DNA from: Neocallimastix lanati (nom. inval.)
Lineage: Eukaryota > Neocallimastigomycota > Neocallimastigomycetes > Neocallimastigales > Neocallimastigaceae
Direction: 5' to 3'
Length of the DNA: 64,000 nt
Assembly: GCA_016946835.1 (NCBI GenBank)
Contig: JACVTC010000167.1
Coordinates: 102,001 to 166,000, forward strand
Positions 56,745 through 64,000 of this stretch are shown piece by piece. A model generated the notes under the pieces. The model did no database searches. It was not told where the DNA came from and saw nothing but the letters and a program-made list of their open reading frames with translations. Made by a program: the position numbers and the translations under genes. Each line of letters starts with the position of its first letter. Positions within the stretch are counted from its first letter, which is position 1.

Positions 56745-58895
56745 GTTTTATTTTATTCATTTATTTCTATTTTTTTTTAATTTTATTATTTTATATTTTT
56801 TTTTTTTTTTTTATTTTATATTTTTGAATTACACAAGAAAAATTTTTAATTTAAAATGTGATTGGAATAATCACATCTTTACAGGTTCATAGAACACATT
56901 TAATTATAATTTTTAATTTAAAGGTTAAATGAAAAATTAATTTAAATTTTTTTTCTAATAAAATTTTTAACCCTTTCAAAAATTTTATTTAATATTAAAA
57001 TTGTAATCAATTAACAATTATTATGTATATACTAAACACAAAAATGTTTTATAAGAATATCTTAATATTTGTTTTTATGAAAACTTTCTTATTTTATTTT
57101 ATTTAAAATATAAATTTTTTATCTATTAATTAATAAAGGTTATAATTAGTTAGATAATTAATTAATACTTAACATTTAATGTTTATAATTTAATAACTAA
57201 TGTTTAATTTAATAATTTATAATCTAATCCTTAAAAATATTTTAATTAGAGAATTTTTAAAAAAGCTATTTAGATTTTACATCAAATAACATATTCTATA
57301 ATTTAACTAATAACTATTTAATTCGTATTTTTTTAATTGATGATTATCAAATAATACTCTATATTCTAATACTATACTATTATATAATATAATAACTCTA
57401 AACTAATAATAATATTTATTATGACTAAAACTAGAGATATAAATGCTTATATTATTATTTATATTAAGATTATTGTTTAGAATTATTTTAATATTGTTTT
57501 GCTTTAGAATAATGACTTTAAGACTATCAATAGACTAATTTTAGGATATTCTAAAATATAAAAATTACTATATAAATATAAATAGTAATTATAATAAAAA
57601 AGATATTTCTAATAATAAGAAGAGTACTTAAAATTTTTCCGAAATAATAATTGTTATTTAATAATAAAATGAATTATTTGAGTCATATAAAAAATTATTA
57701 CTTCATTGTATGTATTTTTTAATAGATAATCAGTATTCATTTTCAAATGATCATTACTCCTTTAATATTCAAAGTTAGGAGCATGATTTTAATACCGTTC
57801 TATAGATAATTCAGAGTTCTTTCAGAATATATACCCATAAAATGTTCTAGCTCTTTATATAAAGGAAGATATAAGAAAAATACAAGGAGGATTTTTGAAA
57901 TTAAAGTTGTAACTGAATATTTTAATCAACAATTTTAGTATTATAATAAAAAATTTTTATTAATTATTTCTTGGTGTTATGGCACATGAAAAAAAATAAT
58001 TAATATATTGGATTGAGTGAATATTAGAATTTTGAAGGGTTATTTTGAAAAGTAATTTCAGGTGATTTAAAAATAAATTGCGATCAGCTTATTTGACATA
58101 TGGCGATCATAAAAAATTATGCTAAAAAAAAAAATTATTGATAACTAATAAAAATTGGTTGGTGGAAATACAATTTTTGTTCAAATGGTTAGGAGATCTA
58201 TAATAAAAAATTAATAATAAATAAATATATTACATTTAAATAAAAAATTATTTATTTAATAAATATATTTTAAATAATTTTTTTTAAATGTTTATTTTTT
58301 TATTTAAAATAAAAAAAAAAATAAAAATAAAAATAAACATTTAAAAAAGTATTAAATTAACTTTTAAAAAAACATAATTTTAAATTTTAGGGAGATTTAC
58401 TAGATCGAGGATGCAACTCAAAAAACAAAAATATATTTATAATTTAATTATGAATTTAAGATTACATTCCTTCAATGGGAGAGGAAACTTAAGGAAATTA
58501 TGAACACTTGTCTGATATATTAGATTATGGAAATATAAAAAAAAATAAAATGTATTAAAATATTGTAATAAAATAAATGGAAATTTCTTTTAAAAAAAAA
58601 TGTTGTAGATTCATAAAAGTGTAAGGAAATGAATACATCAACTATTGAAGATATACCGGATAAACATTAATTGATTTAAAATTTAAATTTTTTAAAAAAA
58701 TATTTTTAATTGATATTTCAATCTCTTGCTAATAATATATCTTTTAATAAGGTTTCATAATTAATTGTAATACAATTTATTACAAATTTATTTGCAATTT
58801 AATAAGATTACTTTCAAAATTTTACAGATATTTAATTATCTCAAGTATTTAAATACATTAATATAAAAGGAAACTATTCATTTCCTATTTTTACA
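56745..58895. other. AT-rich DNA without recognisable genes
   Basis: Scattered homopolymers. Nothing supported. Confidence 0.35.
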
Positions 58896-60381
58896 TACCC
58901 TTTATTAAACGAAAATGTTCCATTATGGACAAGAAAATTTTCTTCACTGGAAAATTAGAACTAAATAATTAAAATTTGGGATTATATATGGAATATTCAT
59001 TAGCATCATTCATGATTCTTCCTTTTTTATTTTATAATTTAATTTTATATAAAATTAAAGATATGTAAATATAATTTTATCTATTAAAGTAGATTTCGGT
59101 TTATTTTAATTTTATATGTTAAATTTTTAATCCTTTAATTTTATCCTATTCTAAGGTATTCTAAATTAGATGCTTTATATTATTACATTGTTATATAATA
59201 TAACAATATATTGGTTTGTATGGGATCTCAGACATATAATATCTTGCACTTTCCCCATAGCATCTATCGAAAAATGATTATCTAAATTTGTATAAATTCA
59301 ATTCAAATTAAAAAAAAATAATATTCTTGCTGATACATTATCGAGATTTACGGAAAATCGATGCCAAGAAGAAAAACAAGAAACAAGATTCGGAATAGAA
59401 AGAAATGTTTTGAATATCAAAAAAAAAATTTCAAATTTATTAATTAGATTAACCCTTTACTAAAGGAACTATACCTAATAGATAGAATAATAAATAATTG
59501 TTTAGTTGAAATATTAACTTATGATAGTTTACTTGGATACAGAAATAATATTATATAATTGGTTTAAAAACTTTTAGAAATTTAAAAATTTCAGTACTCA
59601 ATAAAATGATTAAATAGCTACAACAAATGATTATGGCAATAAAGTCATAATAAAATAAAAATTTTATACATATTATAAAGAATTATTAAGGGAATCATAG
59701 TAATTAATATACAAATCCCTAACCCTTATAAAATTTATAGTAAATTATACAATATTTAGTAAGAAAATATTAATAGATAAAATTTAAAATATAAATTATA
59801 CTATTGTGTAATATATATTTTAGTCATATTATCAAAATATGTGAATTAAATTTAATGGACTAAAAAATAGCATTAATATAAGAGTTATTTATCAAGAATT
59901 CAAGTAAATAATTTAGTAAAGATGGTGTAAATCCAAATAGATAGTCAATACTTTAAGTGACGTAAAATTATTGAAGGTTAACCATATGAGTTATCAATGG
60001 TAAGGGATCAAAAGTGATGTAAAAACTAAAAAGATTAGGTCATGAGTTTTCACAGGGTTAGGCGTAAAACCAAAAGAATAGCTGTATGTCTTTTTGTTTG
60101 GGTGGGCATAAGACCTAAAAGGAAACCAGTATAGGGATGGTGTAAAATACGGTAAAGTATCCAATCCATAATTAATTAAGCTTGAATATAATTAAACCAA
60201 TAATATGAAGACTTATTGATGTTTAAAGTAATAAATATTATAGTTCGAATATAATTTAGAATATACTTAGGCTTGTATAAATTTGAAATTTAGCATTAGA
60301 TAAAATAGTAAATATAATTGGATAATACACATATTCGATAGCAAATCTAACTTTTGTAAAACAATTAGATTTAAGGGGGAA
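58896..60381 (+). pseudogene. Decayed retroelement remains, mainly copia
   Basis: 58928-58995 reads GQENFLHWKIRTK, a stop, then LKFGIIYG, matching the start of copia gag. 59325-59400 reads NILADTLSRFTENR, which resembles a gypsy RNase H end, so fragments of more than one element may be present. 60371-60381 is a copia-style polypurine tract (TTAAGGGGGAA) right before an LTR. The coding sequence between is destroyed. Confidence 0.45.
59921..60164. repeat. Diverged tandem repeat, unit about 35-45 bases
   Basis: About six copies of a loose unit GG(C/T)GTAAAACCAAAAGA-TAG separated by variable bases (for example GGCGTAAAACCAAAAGAATA and GGCATAAGACCTAAAAGGAA). It is GC-richer than its flanks. Confidence 0.5.
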
Positions 60382-60629
60382 TGTAATAAAATGAAAGTAA
60401 AGTTTATTATAAAATGTTATATATTTAATGTAATTTATTAGCCACAATGTTCTAATATATAAATTGAATGTAACAAAAAATTAACTAATAGCAACTCTTT
60501 ATAATAAATAAATAATTGAATAATATATTATAATTTTTATTATAATTGTATAGAATATCTTAAAAATGTATATCTTTATTTTAAAATAATTATAAACCAC
60601 ATTGAGAAATGCATGATTCCCATCTAACA
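60382..60629 (+). mobile_element. Copia-type 3' LTR (G-3)
   Basis: Follows the polypurine tract, begins TGTAATAAAATGAAAG and ends CATCTAACA. It shares with G-1 the CACAATGT and CAACTCTTTAT words. Confidence 0.6.
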
Positions 60630-60681
60630 TACCCTTTATTTCAAGATTTTTTTTTCAATAACTTTAGTTCATGTTATAATT

Positions 60682-60686
60682 ATTAA
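60682..60686. repeat. Left target duplication of solo LTR A-3 (ATTAA)
   Basis: Identical to 61444-61448. Confidence 0.65.
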
Positions 60687-61443
60687 TGTAAAGATTTAAT
60701 AAAATCTTTAATAATTAATTATTACATATTTAATTAATATAATAAAATTACATAAATTTATGATTTACGTATATGAAAATTAATTATAAATTTATGTATA
60801 CTTTTCATAAAGGATAAATTATTATTTAAATAATTTTGGATAATAAATTTAATCTAAATAATTTATTTAAGTTAGTTAATTTAGTTTATTTAATTTAGTT
60901 ATTTTATTTAACTTAGTTAATTTAGTTTAGTTAGTTTAAAATACTTTAAAATTAATTTCGGAATAGTTTTAAATAGTTAAAATTAATTTAAATAGTTTAT
61001 AAAAATAGTTTTGAATTGTAAATATATAAACATTAGTATTAATAATATTTATATAATATATATCTAATAAATGAGTTTTCATTGAATTTAATTATTATTG
61101 TAAATAAATTGAAAGTTTATTGAATTAATTATTGTATAGTTTTAGTTAATTTTTATTTAATAAAATTACTGAAAATTATTTTGTTTACAAATAAATAGTA
61201 ATATATGTAAATTAGATAGAAATAATATATTATAATATAATCATAAAAAATTATAAATACATGTAAATTTCTATAATTAAATCGATGTATTAGTTATTGA
61301 CTATTAAATAGTTAATAACGAGAAGAGATTTATTTTTAAATTTAATAAAAGATTATTTATTAAAAAAGGAATTTTTTTATTACGTGTTTAAAATATTTTG
61401 TGTATTTTGTTATTTGTAATCTGTTTCTTCCAAACTCTTTACA
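60687..61443 (+). mobile_element. Solo LTR of family A (copy A-3)
   Basis: 757 bp, begins TGTAAAGATTTAATAAAATC and ends AACTCTTTACA. It is the most complete of the three A copies, having both segments that A-1 and A-2 lack. Exact ATTAA duplications on both sides and no element body show an LTR-LTR recombination product. Confidence 0.85.
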
Positions 61444-61448
61444 ATTAA
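61444..61448. repeat. Right target duplication of solo LTR A-3 (ATTAA)
   Basis: Identical to 60682-60686. Confidence 0.65.
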
Positions 61449-61516
61449 ATTGAAGAAATTAAAATAAATTTGTTTTTTCATTTAAAAATTTATTTCAATA
61501 AACCCTATTATAAAAA

Positions 61517-61855
61517 TCAACAGTTTCTCCTTCTTCCCTTGTGAAAGATGCTAATACCATAGAAGATGTTTGTAGTTTTATAAATAAAAAATTAACAGAA
61601 ATAAGTGAAAATCCAACTTCTAGTGCTGAAGGAATAAAGATGCAACGAAATATACAAGTAAATATAAATAAATTAAATTCTATGATCTATCGGTTTATTG
61701 GAACTACATCAACAAATGATATAAATATCGCGTTAAAAATGGTAGAAAATATTAATAATTCTTTACCAATATCATTGGTACTAAGATCAGATAATGAAAA
61801 AGCAATTTCCGCAAATAAAAGTTACAGTAATAAAAATCAAAATACAAAGTGTTAG
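61517..61855 (+). CDS. Open frame of unknown function, cut by copia LTR
   Basis: An open stretch of about 112 codons with coding-like complexity: VKDANTIEDVCSFINKKLTE, INKLNSMIYRFIGTTSTND and IALKMVENINNSLPISLVLR, all helix-prone. There is no ATG near its 5' end (a GTG at 61541; first ATG in KMQRNIQ), and its stop TAG lies inside the first bases of the copia LTR at 61850. So both ends may be artificial. It could be an exon of a host gene or a retroelement piece; no family recognised. The solo LTR A-3 ends 73 bases upstream. Confidence 0.4.
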   Translation, partial: STVSPSSLVKDANTIEDVCSFINKKLTEISENPTSSAEGIKMQRNIQVNINKLNSMIYRFIGTTSTNDINIALKMVENINNSLPISLVLRSDNEKAISANKSYSNKNQNTKC

Positions 61856-62070
61856 AAATTAAGTTTAATATTCCAGATATTTTAATATAATATGATTATT
61901 TAATAATAATTTATTTTTATAATATTTTATAAGTTATATATAATTTAATAATAAATAAAAATTTATTAATAAGAAATAATTAAGTGAATGAAAACACGAT
62001 TTAAATAAATAAAAAACTTCATGTAAACAAAAAAATTAAATGTATGAATTTAAGAAATAACGCGTGTAAT

Positions 62071-62118
<48 letters not shown>

Positions 62119-62138
62119 AAAGTGATAATTTTACAACA
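61850..62138 (+). mobile_element. 5' LTR of copia element
   Basis: Starts TGTTAGAAATTAAG and ends TTTTACAACA, directly before a primer-binding site. 289 bp, containing a 42-base A run at 62075-62116. It is not similar to the G LTRs beyond the ends. Confidence 0.7.
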
Positions 62139-62164
62139 GATTAAGAGTCTCAAGTGCTCTTAAG
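62139..62164 (+). other. Copia primer-binding site, complementary to half tRNA-Lys(CUU)
   Basis: GATTAAGAGTCTCAAGTGCT lies immediately after the LTR. Its reverse complement reads AGCACTTGAGACTCTTAATC, which resembles the D-stem end and anticodon arm of a eukaryotic tRNA-Lys with anticodon CTT. Copia-type elements are known to prime with a cut 5' half of a tRNA, so this placement is plausible. The tRNA identity is inferred from general tRNA-Lys sequence. Confidence 0.6.
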
Positions 62165-62340
62165 TATATGATAATATTGTAAAGGAATAATTAATTAAAT
62201 GAAGTGTCAAAATAAAATAAAACTATAAAGTTTATTATATTAATTAAATAATTTAAAAGTAAAGTAATATTATAAAAAATAAAGAGAATAATAATTGATA
62301 GAAATTAAAATTAAAATTTTAAAGGAAGGGAAGACTAAGA

Positions 62341-63357
62341 ATGAACGTAGAAAAAAACGCTACAAAGGATATTCTAAATAACACAAACTTTAGGTTGTGG
62401 AAACAGGAGTTCTACCTTTTGCTTAAGGGAAAAAGATTGCAAAATTTTATAATGAATGAGGTCATTAAAAAAATTCCCGAAGGAAAACTTAGCAAAGAAC
62501 AAATAAGAAAGCTAACATTAGTAGATGGAACGAATGATATGTACTATGATGAGAGTGTAACTGACGAAATGGTCCAGTCAGATGCACTTGTTAAGGAATA
62601 TCTTTTAAACAGCATTCCAATTGAACTGGCTGAGAAATTTGATTTTATAACTTTAACCGCATTCGAAATTTATGAATTAATTAAAAGTATGAACATGAAT
62701 GATGACAATGATTTAGTAGAAGAAATCAAAAACTCTCTTGAAAAAGAAAAGTACATTCCTGATAATAATATCTCTCTATCCATTTTCATTTCGAACATGA
62801 AAGCAAAATTCAGAGAGTTAAGCACATTGAGATGTCAATTAACTGAGCAAGAGAAGATTGACTATCTCTACAACAGTATTCCTGACGATTTAGCATTAAG
62901 GTCTAATGCTATTATTTTTAAAGGTTCGTTTGAGGATTTTGCCAGCTTACTTATCAAAACAAACCAAAGACTTATAAAATTCTCTGAAAGAAGAAAGAAA
63001 AATGAAGCCGGAAATCAAAGTAATGAGTCTATAGCTATTGGAAATAATGGTATACTTGGAAATAATAATAATCAACAGGGTGAGAATATGGATAATAATA
63101 ACGAGTATGTTGAATCAAATTTTAATAACTCATTCTCGCATAGTAAATATAGATATCAAAGAAAAGGTTTTAAAAATAAAGACTATCAAAGAAAATCCGA
63201 AAAATATAATAAAAGTACAGTAGAATGCTGGAATTGTGGAAAAAAGGGACACTTCGCCTCCGAATGTAAATTCAAAAGAAATGGAAAAAATAATTATAAG
63301 AGATACAACAGTAAAGAAACAAATAAAGGGAGGCATATCACTAAACACAGAAATTGA
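62341..63357 (+). CDS. Copia gag, 338 aa, intact
   Basis: ATG start. N-terminal half carries the copia gag pattern: NTNFRLWKQEFYLLLKGKRL, then VKEYLLNSIPIELAEKF, FISNMKAKFRELSTLRCQL, EQEKIDYLYNSIPDDLAL. Residues about 225-290 are an Asn-rich linker, followed by a zinc knuckle CWNCGKKGHFASEC (C-x2-C-x4-H-x4-C, near residue 296) and a basic tail. It packages the element RNA. No stops or shifts are present. Pol overlaps its 3' end in the +1 frame. Confidence 0.9.
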   Translation: MNVEKNATKDILNNTNFRLWKQEFYLLLKGKRLQNFIMNEVIKKIPEGKLSKEQIRKLTLVDGTNDMYYDESVTDEMVQSDALVKEYLLNSIPIELAEKFDFITLTAFEIYELIKSMNMNDDNDLVEEIKNSLEKEKYIPDNNISLSIFISNMKAKFRELSTLRCQLTEQEKIDYLYNSIPDDLALRSNAIIFKGSFEDFASLLIKTNQRLIKFSERRKKNEAGNQSNESIAIGNNGILGNNNNQQGENMDNNNEYVESNFNNSFSHSKYRYQRKGFKNKDYQRKSEKYNKSTVECWNCGKKGHFASECKFKRNGKNNYKRYNSKETNKGRHITKHRN

Positions 63358-64000
63358 AAAAAATAAACAAAATGAGGATACGCATATGAACTATTTCTTT
63401 GAGGATTACAATCAATCATATGCGGAATCCAACCACAACACTTCAGCATTACCATTTAAAAATAAAAGTTATTACATAAAAGACGATACACAAAACAAAG
63501 AGATGTCAAATAAAAATAATAATTCAATTCAAAAAATAATTCCATGGACATTAGACTCCGGTACAACTTACCACATGACCGGAAACGTAGATCTTTTAGA
63601 TAATAAGAAAGCCTTCAATAAGAAAATATTTTTTGCTAATGGAGATTATGTAAAATCAAAATACATAGGAGAATTTAATGGATACATAAATGACAATAAA
63701 ATTTCATTAAAAAATATTTTATTTATTCCAGAATTCAAAAGAAATTTGATGTCAGTAGATTGTTTGACTGATAGTCACTTTAAAACGGTATTTTTCAAAG
63801 ATAACAATATCAATAAAGTATCAATATACAATAAAAATAATAATAAATTATTTACAGCATGTTCAAATAATACAAAAACATATACCATTTGGACATCAAA
63901 AAAGAAGTTCACATTTCCAATCAACAATGGTATATGCAATTACATTGCAGATTCAGACAGTGAAAGTTTATTTCTATGGCACAAACGACTTGGGCACTTC
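63226..64000 (+). CDS. Copia pol, 5' part (protease and pre-integrase), partial
   Basis: An open frame, one base ahead of gag (+1), runs from 63226 (after TAG at 63223-63225) to the end of the window without a stop, 258 codons. It contains the copia protease site WTLDSGTTYHMTG, FIPEFKRNLMSVDCLTD, and then SESLFLWHKRLGHF, which begins the gag-pre-integrase zinc region. Overlap with gag is about 130 bases, so expression as a fusion would need a +1 frameshift. A possible ATG is in EMEKIIIRD. No damage seen; the element may be young. Confidence 0.85.

Noticed and set aside
60256-60447. 63-codon minus frame
   Set aside because: Spans a copia polypurine tract and LTR on the other strand; chance frame.
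63130-63348. 72-codon minus frame and 61-codon plus frame at 63038-63223
   Set aside because: Shadows of the copia gag gene.

Overview
The window looks like a repeat-dominated stretch of a very AT-rich eukaryotic genome, most likely an anaerobic gut fungus (Neocallimastigomycota). Non-coding DNA is almost pure A/T with long homopolymers and microsatellites, proteins carry Asn/Lys runs, the one convincing host gene encodes a secreted Thr/Lys/Pro repeat protein, and the mobile DNA is fungal-type Ty3/gypsy (one element with a chromodomain) plus Ty1/copia. The taxon is an inference; another AT-rich eukaryote such as an amoebozoan cannot be excluded from sequence alone.

Layout. 1-6300: AT-rich DNA with one Asn-rich hypothetical gene (minus, 756-1631) and a solo-type LTR (family D, 4096-4713). 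6300-15700: a stack of mobile DNA: an E-family LTR, a GC-richer tRNA-headed SINE-like element with a 13-bp target duplication, a copia 3' end, a family-C LTR, three E-family LTRs joined by the same 5 bases (CAGAA), and a 5'-truncated gypsy pol on the minus strand. 15687-35185: one 19.5-kb chromovirus (element A), bounded by LTRs and an identical TTTAT target duplication, whose integrase gene is split by a 13-kb nested block. That block holds element B (nearly intact 1044-codon pol, plus strand), element C (minus strand, integrase core replaced by Asn-rich sequence) and LTR pieces. 35200-39160: low-complexity DNA. 39165-41216: secreted repeat protein gene. 41200-52900: AT-rich DNA with microsatellites, minisatellites, hairpins and a short copia-type two-LTR element. 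52979-61450: second D LTR, decayed coding remnants, a duplicated GC-rich cassette with telomere-like bases, a decayed copia element, and a solo A-family LTR with ATTAA target duplication. 61850-64000: 5' part of an apparently intact copia element (LTR, primer-binding site, gag, start of pol) running off the window.

What works together: the retroelements show a readable order of insertion, since target duplications contain the ends of earlier elements. The copia primer-binding sites look complementary to a 5' half of a lysine tRNA. E-family LTRs all end in a terminal hairpin whose sequence differs but whose pairing is kept. These last two, and the SINE-like element, are the best leads for something undescribed.
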